Below are positions 51,181-61,655 of a DNA stretch of 64,000 nucleotides, piece after piece; the stretch's first letter is position 1; the number at the start of each line of letters is the position of its first letter. The DNA comes from Muribaculaceae bacterium (GTDB lineage Bacteria > Bacteroidota > Bacteroidia > Bacteroidales > Muribaculaceae), in the NCBI GenBank assembly GCA_029057985.1, contig JAIDYR010000011.1, forward strand, positions 1 through 64,000. Reading direction: 5' to 3'. Under the pieces are notes generated by a model. The model was not told the origin of the DNA and ran no database searches. It saw only the letters and a program-made list of their open reading frames with translations. The position numbers and the translations under genes are program-made.

Positions 51181-52017
51181 TTATCTGCACCGGGTCGGGG
51201 AGAAGTGCTTCCCGTCCCAGGCCCAATGAAGTTCAGGACGCATGTAGGGCTCGAGACGCTTCCGGGCTTCCATAGTAAGATAATTGCTTATTGTCAGTCG
51301 TCCGGTCAGGTCAGAGCCTTTAGGAGAAATCGAATATTCGATAGTATGAAATGGCATTTCCTCCATAATATCGTCCATACTCATCTTCCGCCCGGCCGAT
51401 TTTAGATCGCCGGCCTTCAGATCGTAGAAATCCTTTGGATTGGGGAGCTTGAAGAAATTCTTTATCGGCAATTCCGTTAATGACGCATCTGGAGACTCCG
51501 GATTCACGAGATTATAGAATTTGATGGTGCTGTCTGCCGTTTCCGGATCGCCGGAAATAGTATATATCGTCATTATCAGATTAATCCCCTTTTTGTCATA
51601 GGGTAAGGACTTGATCTGAAGATTGCTGACATTGGTCAGATGGATCCGGATATAGTCCTGATTCATCTCATCTATCCATGATTGACCGCTATATATATTG
51701 CGTATGCGATAGACGCTGTCGTTTTCCATATAGATGGTCATCTCTTTACGCATCTCCTTGGTCAGGATATCCAGATCCGCATCCGGGATCAGAGCGAAAG
51801 CCTGAGCGACAAGGCTTGTCGAGTCAGGCGCCGCGTCGGTCTCTCCAGAAGCCGCGATGACTCCCGGATTAAGTAGCGGCGGATTGATCGACATCGCAAT
51901 GTTGCAGAATCCTGTGATAAAGGCCAATGCCATCCACACCCCAAGAGCCCTCAGCATATCGGGCCTTTTGCTGTCGGTGAAGTCTTCTTTTTTATTTGAT
52001 ATGTCTTTATTTAGCAT
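51181..52017 (-). CDS. DUF3256 family protein (ORF extends to 52107)
   Basis: LIPDADLDILTKEMRKEMTIYMENDSVYRIRN pattern; ATG alternatives at MLNKDISNKK (~52017) and MLRALGVW. Confidence 0.65.
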   Translation of the reverse strand: MLNKDISNKKEDFTDSKRPDMLRALGVWMALAFITGFCNIAMSINPPLLNPGVIAASGETDAAPDSTSLVAQAFALIPDADLDILTKEMRKEMTIYMENDSVYRIRNIYSGQSWIDEMNQDYIRIHLTNVSNLQIKSLPYDKKGINLIMTIYTISGDPETADSTIKFYNLVNPESPDASLTELPIKNFFKLPNPKDFYDLKAGDLKSAGRKMSMDDIMEEMPFHTIEYSISPKGSDLTGRLTISNYLTMEARKRLEPYMRPELHWAWDGKHFSPTRCR

Positions 52018-52116
52018 TTTCGGGGATATTCTCAACAATAATGCAGTCGGAAAATATTTTCCGACTGCAAAGTTACTAATATTTCGCGAGTATGCAAAGA
52101 GGGGCAAGTTGGGAAT

Positions 52117-53922
52117 TTATTTTTTCTTTTTATTGATAAAAACGTCATAGTTGCCGTGATAATCAGCTTTGGCTTTTCTGCTTTTTTTCGAAGGGGTTCC
52201 CTCTTTAGCAGCTGAATTCTTAGCGCTTTTTCTGCGGGCTTTTTCCCTGCGGTCCTTAGCTTCGAGTTTGTAATCGCGGTCAGTGGCTATCTCGGCGCGA
52301 ACTTTCTGGCCGAAAAAGTCGGCATGTTTAAGAGCATTCAGTATTCTGTGGGCATCCTCTTTGCGAACGTCAAAGAGAGTATAGTCCGGAAGCAGGTCAA
52401 TACGTCCGATTTCAGGCTTCGGGCCATTGACCGAGCGATTTATGAGTTCCATCAGGTTGCCCGGGAAGAATCCCTGGGCCTTGCCGATATTGACCATCAT
52501 GCGCTCCATCCCCTCCGGAGCGGTGCGCCGGTCTTTATCACCCTTCTCGCCGCGTTCGCGTTTGCCGGTTTTGTCGCGTTTGCCTTTATCTGATTCATTC
52601 AAGTCGATATCAGGCATATTCTGATAATAAGCAAGCAGGCGGTTGAATTCGAGCGACAGGACTCTTTTCAGCAGATCTTCCTCTGAAAGCCATTCCAGTT
52701 TTTTGCGCACTCCCGGTAGGTATTTATTGATTTCCTCTTCGTTGACCTGAACTCTTTCGAGACGATCAGCGAGAGTATACAATTGCTTTTCAATAATATG
52801 CTCAGGAGTAGGAACTTTCTTATACTCAAATTCCTTCCCTATGATTTTTTCGATTTCGCGCAAGCGATGTTTCTCGCGGGAGTGGATAATCGCTACGCTG
52901 ACTCCGGTCTTGTTGGCGCGTCCGGTTCGCCCTGAGCGATGGGTATAGACGGCTACATCGTCCGGAAGGCCGTAATTAATGACATGAGTCAGATCGTCGA
53001 CGTCAAGTCCGCGTGCCGCTACGTCCGTCGCTACGAGAAGCTGAGTGACATGGTCGCGGAATTTCTTCATGGCCAGATCACGCTGCTGCTGCGAGAGATC
53101 TCCATGCAGACAATCCGCGTTATATCCATCCTTTATAAGTTTATCAGCTATCTCCTGAGTCTCCTTGCGTGTCCGACAGAAGATTATGCCGTAGATATTC
53201 GGATTGTTGTCGGCGATTCGCTTCAAGGCGAGATATTTATCATGCGCCTTGACCATGTAGTAGACGTGCTTCACATTTTTGGAACCTTCATTCTTGTTGC
53301 CCGCTACAAATTCCACGGGATCCTTCATGAATCTCTTGGCAATGTTGGCTATCTCTTTCGGCATTGTAGCCGAGAACATGAGCATCTTTCTCTCTTCCGG
53401 GACATGGGAGAGAATTTCATTTATATCGTCAAGGAAGCCCATGTTGAGCATCTCGTCGGCCTCGTCGAGTATAACGGTATGGACATCGTCAAGTTTTACT
53501 TCGCCACGCTTGATGAGGTCGATCAAGCGTCCGGGAGTAGCAACAATGACCTGAACTCCCTTACGCAGTGCGCGAATCTGAGAATCGATACTCGAACCTC
53601 CATATACGGGAAGAATCCTGATCTTATCCTGATATTTGGAGAAGTCTGCAAGATCGCCGGCAATCTGCAGGCATAATTCGCGTGTAGGAGCTATTATGAG
53701 TGCCTGAGCCCGGTCGGAATCAGGATTGATTCTTTGAAGCACGGGCAATCCGAAGGCAGCCGTTTTTCCTGTGCCGGTCTGAGCCAATCCGACTACATCG
53801 CCATCTTGAGAGAGCAGATGAGGGATGACCATCTCCTGGATGGGCATCGGGTTTTCAAATCCTAATTCTCCGATAGCCTTGAGTAGCTCGGGGGCTACTC
53901 CCAATTCTTGAAATGATTTCAT
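52117..53922 (-). CDS. DEAD-box RNA helicase with DbpA-like C-terminal RNA-binding domain
   Basis: LAQTGTGKTAAFGLP, VILDEADEMLNMGF, HRSGRTGRANKTG, C-terminal GRIDLLPDYTLFDV. Confidence 0.95.
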   Translation of the reverse strand: MKSFQELGVAPELLKAIGELGFENPMPIQEMVIPHLLSQDGDVVGLAQTGTGKTAAFGLPVLQRINPDSDRAQALIIAPTRELCLQIAGDLADFSKYQDKIRILPVYGGSSIDSQIRALRKGVQVIVATPGRLIDLIKRGEVKLDDVHTVILDEADEMLNMGFLDDINEILSHVPEERKMLMFSATMPKEIANIAKRFMKDPVEFVAGNKNEGSKNVKHVYYMVKAHDKYLALKRIADNNPNIYGIIFCRTRKETQEIADKLIKDGYNADCLHGDLSQQQRDLAMKKFRDHVTQLLVATDVAARGLDVDDLTHVINYGLPDDVAVYTHRSGRTGRANKTGVSVAIIHSREKHRLREIEKIIGKEFEYKKVPTPEHIIEKQLYTLADRLERVQVNEEEINKYLPGVRKKLEWLSEEDLLKRVLSLEFNRLLAYYQNMPDIDLNESDKGKRDKTGKRERGEKGDKDRRTAPEGMERMMVNIGKAQGFFPGNLMELINRSVNGPKPEIGRIDLLPDYTLFDVRKEDAHRILNALKHADFFGQKVRAEIATDRDYKLEAKDRREKARRKSAKNSAAKEGTPSKKSRKAKADYHGNYDVFINKKKK

Positions 53923-53961
53923 AAATATAGTGTGTTTTCTATTATTTCGGGTAATATGTAT

Positions 53962-54156
53962 TGAAGTTGTCTAAACTTTTTACGAAATAATGGAGTTAGA
54001 CACCGGATAGGGTCTCTTTTCCTGTCTTACGCCATCTCTCCGGCCGCTTTTGAAGCTTTCATCGGTCGTTTAGCCCGCTAAACTCCCTCTTCAATCTTCA
54101 AAATCGTCTCGAAGATATGACGAAATCCAGAAAAAGAAAAAGTTTAGACGACTTCA
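53962..54156. mobile_element. Putative MITE / non-coding element with 20-bp terminal inverted repeats
   Basis: TGAAGTTGTCTAAACTTTTT (53962-53981) vs AAAAAGTTTAGACGACTTCA (54137-54156), 19/20 complementary; internal GTTTAG-CCCG-CTAAAC hairpin. Confidence 0.6.
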
Positions 54157-54201
54157 TTAAGTAATTTCTTATTCTATAACAAGCCCGCACCCGAAAATGT
54201 T

Positions 54202-54230
54202 AAAAAGCCGCGTCGGAAGCGCGGCTTTTT
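54202..54230. terminator. Intrinsic terminator downstream of the secA-GYF_2 unit
   Basis: AAAAAGCCGCG-TCGGAAG-CGCGGCTTTTT. Confidence 0.85.
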
Positions 54231-54299
54231 ATCGTCAGGGCTCTTATGTCAGGGACTTTAAGGCATTAATAAAAATTATTGCTTTTGTTGGATGCGGTT

Positions 54300-54893
54300 T
54301 TAGAGAGCGATACGCGACATAGTGAATCCCACCATTATTATGCCGAGGCAGAAAGTGATGCCGATCATCATGCGATATAGCCGGGCGTCATCGTGGGCGG
54401 TGCGGCGGAGCTGCTCGATCTGCTGAGGAGTCGCTTTCGGATCCTCGCTCATTTTCCAGTGAGCTTTGCATTTCATTGCAAACCATAGCGCTATCATTCC
54501 GGTAATCGGGAAGCATAACAATGTTGCGAGAATAGCGGCTACTATTGATACTCCCTGCGGCTTGACGCTGAAATTCTGCCTGACGTCCGGCTCTGGAAGA
54601 CTACGGAATCCGATCATGCCGGGAGGTGTGTCGCCTTTACTTCCCGATGCAGAATCCGGCATATTCCCCGATTCTTCGGATGGTGTCTTATCGACGGGTT
54701 CTCCCGTGATCGGATCGAGTCCGGCCAGTGCGCGCCGCATAGCCCGGCATACATCGGGCACATCCTCGGCCCGCTCCCAATCTGACATGCCCTTATGCCA
54801 GACATAAGTAGAAGGTCGCACTCCGGCCCCGAGCAATTCGTCGAGGCCGAGTGGGCCAACCTGTTGATTATCTATTCTTGCGTAAACTTTCAC
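54300..54893 (-). CDS. GYF_2 domain plus CD225/dispanin-like membrane protein
   Basis: N-terminal VGPLGLDELLGAGVRPSTYVWHKGMSDWERAEDV (GYF_2); C-terminal two TMs FPITGMIALWFAMKCKAHW. Confidence 0.8.
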   Translation of the reverse strand: MKVYARIDNQQVGPLGLDELLGAGVRPSTYVWHKGMSDWERAEDVPDVCRAMRRALAGLDPITGEPVDKTPSEESGNMPDSASGSKGDTPPGMIGFRSLPEPDVRQNFSVKPQGVSIVAAILATLLCFPITGMIALWFAMKCKAHWKMSEDPKATPQQIEQLRRTAHDDARLYRMMIGITFCLGIIMVGFTMSRIAL

Positions 54894-54895
54894 GC

Positions 54896-57800
54896 TTATT
54901 GATTCTTGCCGTGACAGTTCTTATATTTCTTGCCGCTGCCGCAAGGGCAGGGATCATTTCGCCCGATCTTGGGATCAGCTTTTATGGGTTGCTTGGCAGC
55001 GGGCTGACGATTTACGTTCTGGGCTGCCGCGCGCTGAGCTGATTCTCCGGGATAAGCGTCGCGTGTGGTAGAGTAGTTCGCATAGGGGTTCGGCATTGCC
55101 TGCTGCGGCATTTCTCTGCGTATCTCCTGCGCTCTCTGAGCGGCTTCGGCAGCCTGGCGGCGTTGCTCCTCTGCGGCAGCTGCCTGACGCTCAGCTTCCT
55201 TAGCCTCATTGTAATCGGGCACTGCGAGGCGTCCGCGCATCAGAGTGGCTACGGCTTTGGAATTCATGCCCTCAAGCATATTCTTCCAGAGATCGTAGGC
55301 CTCGAGTTTATAAATAACCAGCGGATCCTTCTGCTCGTAGGATGCGTTCTGCACTGACTTGCGCAGCTCGTCCATCTCGCGGAGCTGCTCCTGCCATGCC
55401 TTATCGATAGAGGACAGCAGCACAGTCTTTTCCCATGATTTAGAAATAGGCTTACATTCATTTTCGTAGGCTTCCGTGATGTCGGCACGCACATTGAAGA
55501 CTCTGCGACCGTCGGATACAGGGACACCTACGGGACCTGTAGCACCGCGTTCCTCCACGAATTCCTTGATGTAAGGCATAGCATCCTGCTCAATCTTCTC
55601 CTTAGAGCGCTTGAGATGAGTCATTGCCGCTTCGCCAAGGCGCTCGGTGAGTTCCTCGCGATTCATCTTGGAGTATTCTTCTTCCGTGAAGTCCAGGTCA
55701 ATTGCAAATGCTTTGCGCACTTCATCCTTGAATTCGGGATATCCACCTTCGTAATACCCTTCAGCCAATCCGGCAGCCACTTCATATACCATGTTGGCGA
55801 TATCCGAACCGATACGTTCCCCTTTAAGAGCGTTCTGGCGTTTGCCGTATACGCCCTTGCGCTGAGCGTTCATGACGTCATCATACTCGACGAGTCTCTT
55901 ACGGATGCCGAAGTTATTTTCTTCTACTCGTTTCTGGGCGTTTTCGATGGATTTGGTGACCATCTTCGATTCAATCATGTCGCCTTCTTCGAATCCCAGT
56001 TTGTCGAGAGTCTTTACAACTCGCTCATTGGCAAAGAGACGCATTACGGTGTCTTCGAAAGATACGAAGAATACAGAACTTCCCGGGTCGCCCTGACGTC
56101 CTGCGCGACCGCGAAGCTGGCGGTCGACACGGCGTGATTCATGGCGTTCGGTGCCGATGATGGCAAGGCCCCCGGCTTCCTTGACTTCCGGAGTCAGCTT
56201 AATATCGGTGCCGCGGCCGGCCATGTTGGTAGCTATGGTCACAGTCCCTTTCTTGCCGGCCTGTGCTACTATATCAGCCTCCTTCTGATGGAGTTTCGCG
56301 TTTAGGACCTGATGAGGAATATTGCGCAACTGGAGCATGCGCGAGAGCAGTTCGGAAATTTCGACTGAAGTAGTGCCGACAAGTACGGGGCGGCCAATCT
56401 TGACCATATCCTCTACTTCCTGGATGACCGCTGCATACTTTTCTTTCTTTGTACGGTAAACACGATCGTTCTGGTCATTGCGGATCACCGGGCGATTGGT
56501 CGGGATCTCAACGACTTCAAGCTTATAAATATCATAGAACTCGCCGGCTTCAGTCATGGCTGTACCCGTCATGCCGGCCAGTTTCCGATACATTCGGAAG
56601 TAATTCTGCAGTGTGATGGTCGCATAAGTCTGGGTAGCGGCCTCAACCTTCACTCCCTCCTTGGCCTCGATCGCCTGGTGAAGACCGTCGGAATAGCGAC
56701 GTCCCTCCATGATACGCCCTGTCTGCTCATCGACAATCTTGATCTTATTGTCGTCGATTACATATTCTACATCCTTATCAAACAGAGTATAGGCTTTAAG
56801 AAGCTGATTGACTGTATGGACGCGCTCTGCCTTGACTGCATAATCTGCAAGTAGGGCATCTTTTTTCTCCTGTTTTTCAGAGTCAGTCAGATCTTCGGTA
56901 TCTACGGTCGAGAGCTGGCCGGCGATATCGGGTAGCACGAAGAAGGATGGATCCTGGGTAGTATCAGTCAGAACAGCAATACCCTTGTCGGTAAGTTCGA
57001 TCGAGTGGTTCTTTTCGTCGATTACGAAGTATAGAGGTTCGACAGCTACGGGCATTTCTCGGTTATTGTCCTGCATGTACTTGGCCTCGGTCTTTAGCAG
57101 AATCTGCTTGATTCCGTCTTCACTTAGATAGCGGATGAGCGGATTATGCTTCGGCAGGCCCTTATAGGCGCGGAAGAGCGAGAGGCCGCCTTTTTCGAGA
57201 AGCTGATCAGCCGTCATCGGTTTCTTGGAGGGATCGGCCTGACGTTCCGTGTCGAATTTGGCGATCTTTTCAGGGTCGCCGCTTTGTGCAGCAGCGATCA
57301 TTTCCTTTGCTTCAAGCAGATACGACTGTGCCAGCTTACGCTGAGCGTTAACGACTTTTTCTACGTTAGGCTTAAAATCATTAAACATCTGGTCGTCTCC
57401 CTTCGGGACCGGTCCTGAGATTATGAGCGGCGTGCGGGCATCGTCGATAAGCACTGAGTCGACCTCATCGACAATAGCATAGTAGTGGTCGTTGCGCTGC
57501 ACGAGATCGCTCTCCATCGTGGCCATGTTGTCGCGCAGATAGTCGAAGCCGAATTCATTGTTGGTGCCGAATGTTATATCGCTTTGATAAGCCTTGCGGC
57601 GCTCTTCGGAGTTGGGTTGGGTCTTGTCGATGCAATCGACGCTCAATCCGTGGAATTGATATAGAGGTCCCATCCATTCCGAGTCACGCTTTGCGAGATA
57701 GTCATTCACTGTGACTACGTGGACTCCCTCGCCCGTCAGAGCATTGAGGAAAACGGGAAGCGTAGCTACGAGAGTCTTACCCTCACCTGTAGCCATCTCG

Positions 57801-58393
57801 GCGATGTTGTTGGAAGTAGAGTCGCCGTTGAGTATGCCGTGGAGGACCATGCCGCCGATGAGCTGCACGTCATAATGCACCATATCCCATTTCATGAGAT
57901 TGCCGCCGGCTACCCATGAATTTTTATAGATCGCTTTGTCGCCGTCGATGCTTACGAAGTCCTTGCCGGCTGCCGCCAATTCGCGGTCGGATTCGGTAGC
58001 GGTCACTTCGATTGTCTCGTTATTGGCGAAGCGTCGGGCGGTCTCCTTCACTACCGCGAATACCTCCGGAAGGGCAGCGTCAAGTTTACGGGCATACATC
58101 TTGAAGCAGTCATCCCGGAGATCGTCGATTTTCTTCCAGAGCGGTTCGCGCTTATCGTAATCGAGAGTCTCGATCTCAGAGCGTATTTCCGCTATCTGAT
58201 TCTTATAAGTCTGCGCTTCGCCGCGGATATCATCGCGGATGACGTCGATGCGGTGGCGCAGTTCGTCGTTTGATTCGTTGACAAGTTGTTCGGAGATCGG
58301 GTTGATCTCGTTAGCGAGGCGATTCCAGAGGGGACGCACTGCGCGTTCGCTTTGGTTGCCGAATATTTTCTTTAATAGTGAGTTAAGTCCCAT
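54896..58393 (-). CDS. secA: Preprotein translocase ATPase SecA (ORF open to 58540)
   Basis: [13 protein letters not shown] start, [25 protein letters not shown]-terminal [14 protein letters not shown] zinc motif. Confidence 0.97.
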   Translation of the reverse strand: MGLNSLLKKIFGNQSERAVRPLWNRLANEINPISEQLVNESNDELRHRIDVIRDDIRGEAQTYKNQIAEIRSEIETLDYDKREPLWKKIDDLRDDCFKMYARKLDAALPEVFAVVKETARRFANNETIEVTATESDRELAAAGKDFVSIDGDKAIYKNSWVAGGNLMKWDMVHYDVQLIGGMVLHGILNGDSTSNNIAEMATGEGKTLVATLPVFLNALTGEGVHVVTVNDYLAKRDSEWMGPLYQFHGLSVDCIDKTQPNSEERRKAYQSDITFGTNNEFGFDYLRDNMATMESDLVQRNDHYYAIVDEVDSVLIDDARTPLIISGPVPKGDDQMFNDFKPNVEKVVNAQRKLAQSYLLEAKEMIAAAQSGDPEKIAKFDTERQADPSKKPMTADQLLEKGGLSLFRAYKGLPKHNPLIRYLSEDGIKQILLKTEAKYMQDNNREMPVAVEPLYFVIDEKNHSIELTDKGIAVLTDTTQDPSFFVLPDIAGQLSTVDTEDLTDSEKQEKKDALLADYAVKAERVHTVNQLLKAYTLFDKDVEYVIDDNKIKIVDEQTGRIMEGRRYSDGLHQAIEAKEGVKVEAATQTYATITLQNYFRMYRKLAGMTGTAMTEAGEFYDIYKLEVVEIPTNRPVIRNDQNDRVYRTKKEKYAAVIQEVEDMVKIGRPVLVGTTSVEISELLSRMLQLRNIPHQVLNAKLHQKEADIVAQAGKKGTVTIATNMAGRGTDIKLTPEVKEAGGLAIIGTERHESRRVDRQLRGRAGRQGDPGSSVFFVSFEDTVMRLFANERVVKTLDKLGFEEGDMIESKMVTKSIENAQKRVEENNFGIRKRLVEYDDVMNAQRKGVYGKRQNALKGERIGSDIANMVYEVAAGLAEGYYEGGYPEFKDEVRKAFAIDLDFTEEEYSKMNREELTERLGEAAMTHLKRSKEKIEQDAMPYIKEFVEERGATGPVGVPVSDGRRVFNVRADITEAYENECKPISKSWEKTVLLSSIDKAWQEQLREMDELRKSVQNASYEQKDPLVIYKLEAYDLWKNMLEGMNSKAVATLMRGRLAVPDYNEAKEAERQAAAAEEQRRQAAEAAQRAQEIRREMPQQAMPNPYANYSTTRDAYPGESAQRAAAQNVNRQPAAKQPIKADPKIGRNDPCPCGSGKKYKNCHGKNQ

Positions 58394-58561
58394 TGGGCTA
58401 TGATAAATATATGAGTCCGGACTTCTCACGACCCGGATTATTACGCAGATCGCGCAAATCCCGGTCATAAGAAGACCTAAATAATATGCAAATTTAACTA
58501 TAAATGACCATTCAGCCAAATTTTTCTCAAGTTCGGCCAATTTTTTCTTAGGTAAGTCGGT

Positions 58562-60154
58562 CTACTTCTGAAATACTATAGGCCTGTCGCCGGCGCCGTT
58601 AGGAGCGCGGATATGTATTGTAGAGGTTATTGTCGGGGCGATGGCTGTCGCATCGACAGGAGTCATGATGGTCTGCGGCTTGATTCCGGGAGCGAGCAGC
58701 AGAAAGGGAGTAGGCGGAGTTGAAGTGCGTTGAGGAATGGATATTGTCGGATATCCGTTGTCGTCAACTACGTTCCAACCCGGAGTGTAAGTCAAAAATA
58801 TATCTCCGGAAGTCTTCGGGTCAATGGAATTACGCAGCAGGGCTCCCGTAGGAGAAGGATCCGACAGAATGTCTGAAAGTGTCCGGGCGTCGGATATGCC
58901 GCTCATGCGGATGATGAAGTCGCGGGCTTCATTGCCGGCGGTCTCCCATTTTGCGCCGCGTGCCTCCAGAGCCTGACGATCGAGATAGACCTGATTGCCG
59001 TGGACGCGTTTGACGTAATCTCCGTTGCCGTATTTGGCGGATAAATATGAATTCAGGAGCGATTCAATGCGTCGGAGGGTGACGTCGCCTGTAGGGATCC
59101 TGTATTTAGGATCTGTAATCGTGGCGTCGTTATAATAACCTGTCGAGGTCAGGAATATTACGGAATTTGATAGCCCTACCTGCCTGTCAACCTCCTCAAG
59201 CAATCTCGCAATCTGCGAATCGAGGCGGACATAAGTGTCTTCCAGTTCAAGTTCTCCGGCGTCCCCCTTTGGAGAATCGAATGGAGCGGCAGTATAACCT
59301 ACCGACAGCATGTCGACTGCATCGCGGTGCTTGCCGAGTGAAAGATCGCGTAGGGCGTGGATAGCCACATCGGTCACTTCCGTATTGACCGGAGCAGAAG
59401 TCTTGAAACGCTTGAAGATGTCGCGGTCTGCTTTCCCGAAAGAATGACGGAATCCCTCGGATTTCCGGATTAGTGATATGCCGGGGTAACGTTCCGTAGG
59501 CAGAGCAGGCACCCACCGCAGAGTATCAAGACGCTGACGGAGCGGCATGGTGCGGTTGCGATGGGAAAGAAACTGAGGAAAATCTCGGTAATATGCGGTC
59601 GATGACCATTGGCCGTCGGCATCATTTATCCATACTCCGCAATTGCCGGCGTGTCCGGCCATTATCAAAGCCTGCTGGGCGTCGGGGGAAATGGCGTAGA
59701 CAGAATTAAATCCTGCTCCGTCGATGGCAATCTCGTCAGAAATAGTAGAAACGCGCAGACCGGCGGGCGAGAGGGATTCTTGGGTAAAATTACCCATCGA
59801 TCCCTTGTCTTCCAATGGTAATACTCCTTTTGAGAGCGTCGGGGAATAGATCTCTTTTGCCGGTATGCCATTGGTCTTGGGGTAAGCGCCGGAATAAAGT
59901 AACGCTGTGGCGGCCACAGGGTCCTTTATGTCAGCATTGAGTTCGAGGTCCTTGACATAGACCCCATTCTCCATGAGGCGACGGAAGCCCTTTTCGCCGA
60001 ATAGATCGCGCAGATAGTCGAGATAATCACTGCGGAGTTGATCGACGACAATCCCCACCACGAGCTTCGGACGCCCGGGTGTATGATCGGCCGCAACGAC
60101 GACATTTATCGTCATCAGGCCCATTATTATCGAATTGAGCAGCCTGCGCTTCAT
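58562..60154 (-). CDS. Alkaline phosphatase/phosphodiesterase superfamily protein (PafA-like)
   Basis: Signal peptide; KLVVGIVVDQLRSDYLDYL, DPVAATALLYSGAYPKTNGI, GDAGELELEDTYVRLD. Confidence 0.85.
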   Translation of the reverse strand: MKRRLLNSIIMGLMTINVVVAADHTPGRPKLVVGIVVDQLRSDYLDYLRDLFGEKGFRRLMENGVYVKDLELNADIKDPVAATALLYSGAYPKTNGIPAKEIYSPTLSKGVLPLEDKGSMGNFTQESLSPAGLRVSTISDEIAIDGAGFNSVYAISPDAQQALIMAGHAGNCGVWINDADGQWSSTAYYRDFPQFLSHRNRTMPLRQRLDTLRWVPALPTERYPGISLIRKSEGFRHSFGKADRDIFKRFKTSAPVNTEVTDVAIHALRDLSLGKHRDAVDMLSVGYTAAPFDSPKGDAGELELEDTYVRLDSQIARLLEEVDRQVGLSNSVIFLTSTGYYNDATITDPKYRIPTGDVTLRRIESLLNSYLSAKYGNGDYVKRVHGNQVYLDRQALEARGAKWETAGNEARDFIIRMSGISDARTLSDILSDPSPTGALLRNSIDPKTSGDIFLTYTPGWNVVDDNGYPTISIPQRTSTPPTPFLLLAPGIKPQTIMTPVDATAIAPTITSTIHIRAPNGAGDRPIVFQK

Positions 60155-60158
60155 TAAT

Positions 60159-60211
60159 TTCGTGGTTCTGAGACTCGGTTAACGTTGTTAACCTCGTGGT
60201 TATTCGGTTCA
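60159..60211. repeat. Intergenic hairpin-bearing repeat, copy B
   Basis: ttcgtggttctgagactcGGTTAACgttGTTAACCtcgtggttattcggtt, same layout as copy A at 32262. Confidence 0.45.
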
Positions 60212-60259
60212 GTCGGCGTGTGACGCCGGGTTATTACGTTATGATAATAGTTCTAAAGG

Positions 60260-60300
60260 CTATTAACTATTAACTATAAACTGTTAACTATTAACTATTT
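60260..60300. repeat. TTAACTA-type short tandem repeat overlapping the 3' end of the next gene
   Basis: ctattaactattaactataaactgttaactattaactattt. Confidence 0.8.
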
Positions 60301-61655
60301 TTGTTCGCTGCCCTTAGAATTCTGTTGCGAATGATGAGAAGGGTGAGTGAGAGGATTATTGTCGCGCCCCAAAGGGGGAAGATCGCCGGATTGGCACATT
60401 GGAGTTGGAAAGGCCAGATTAGATAGAGAGTGGCGACGATGATCGTGTCTACTGCAGCCATGGCGATGGCTACTCCGCGTGTCGATCGCCACCAGATAAG
60501 AATGGCTATTGCCAATTGCAATGGATTGGCCCAGAGTGACATCAGATTTGGCGATGTAGAGTCGTGACTTGAGAAGAAGACAAGGAACCATACAACGCAT
60601 CCTGCCAGTCCGAGCAGGCCGAAGAAGATAGTATAGACCCAGGCCAATATCTTTAAGTTTCGTATCTGCCACCAGGCCGCCCACAATGCGATCGCAAGGA
60701 CCAGGATGCTTATTGCCATAGGGCTCAGCAGCCATGGAGTCGGCGGTAAGGCGGTCCCCATTGCTCTGAGCGTAGGAAGATCGGGATTCAGTGTGGTGGG
60801 AGCGACATTACGGTTTGATGCCGATGAGGATGTCAGATTCCCGGGGAAGAGGATGGTTGTAGTCTTTACAAGAGGCCGGCCGTCATCAAAACGCGCTCCG
60901 GCCGCTTTCTGTTCGAGCAGAAGTGGAGCGAAAAGTTCTTCACGGGAAGATACCGGAAGGTCGAGACCTCCGCCGAGTACAAGGTCAATCCCAAACTGAT
61001 ACCACGGGTAATTCTTATGCAATTCCCGCATTGCGTTGCGGAATGTGGAATAGTAGACCGTGTCGGGATAGTCTATTGTACGCGGAGCTACGGCGGCGTC
61101 TATGATGTCGACAATGCGCGTCGAGCAGTTGTCGCGCACGTAATTGTAGCGGTAAATCCGATTCTCTTCGAGGGAGTTGATCTGCAGGAGTTTGCGTAAT
61201 GTATATGTCTCTTCCTGAGTGAGATTCAGATCTTGTTCGGTCACTCCCGAACCACGATGCATGTAGGCTCCTATAAACCATGCCATTGGGCACGGCTCTA
61301 CCATATAATCAGTCTCTCCCTTTACGAATCGATATAGGAAGTTTGGGGCTGCGAAATCAAAGACGCCGTAATTCCAAACCGTATCTACAGGCATACCCTT
61401 ATCGTCGATGCCGCGGATGCGAATTGCCTCATGTCCGAAGAGTTCATAGACCTCCGGACCGGGACTGCAAGTCAGCAGGCTGGCGGTCAGATTGCTCTTG
61501 ATAGGATAGCTGCCCGCTTCAGAGTTTGATGCAGCAGTGCGCGGGGCTACTTTTGCTTGTCCGGAATCTTGTGCGGATGCATACGACGCCGGGAGTATCG
61601 CTCCTATGAGCAATACTCCCAGTGTCATTAATAATCTATGAATTAGGGTAATCAA
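60291..61655 (-). CDS. DUF4105-like membrane protein
   Basis: [39 protein letters not shown]-terminal TM helices. Confidence 0.75.
   Translation of the reverse strand: MITLIHRLLMTLGVLLIGAILPASYASAQDSGQAKVAPRTAASNSEAGSYPIKSNLTASLLTCSPGPEVYELFGHEAIRIRGIDDKGMPVDTVWNYGVFDFAAPNFLYRFVKGETDYMVEPCPMAWFIGAYMHRGSGVTEQDLNLTQEETYTLRKLLQINSLEENRIYRYNYVRDNCSTRIVDIIDAAVAPRTIDYPDTVYYSTFRNAMRELHKNYPWYQFGIDLVLGGGLDLPVSSREELFAPLLLEQKAAGARFDDGRPLVKTTTILFPGNLTSSSASNRNVAPTTLNPDLPTLRAMGTALPPTPWLLSPMAISILVLAIALWAAWWQIRNLKILAWVYTIFFGLLGLAGCVVWFLVFFSSHDSTSPNLMSLWANPLQLAIAILIWWRSTRGVAIAMAAVDTIIVATLYLIWPFQLQCANPAIFPLWGATIILSLTLLIIRNRILRAANKNS

Noticed and set aside
52939-53676. 245-aa + strand ORF antisense to the DEAD-box helicase
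   Set aside because: Mirrors conserved helicase motifs; no independent support.
58394-58540. SecA N-terminal 49-aa extension with a TM helix
   Set aside because: [13 protein letters not shown] at 58393 matches the usual SecA start; the upstream part is likely an over-extended ORF.
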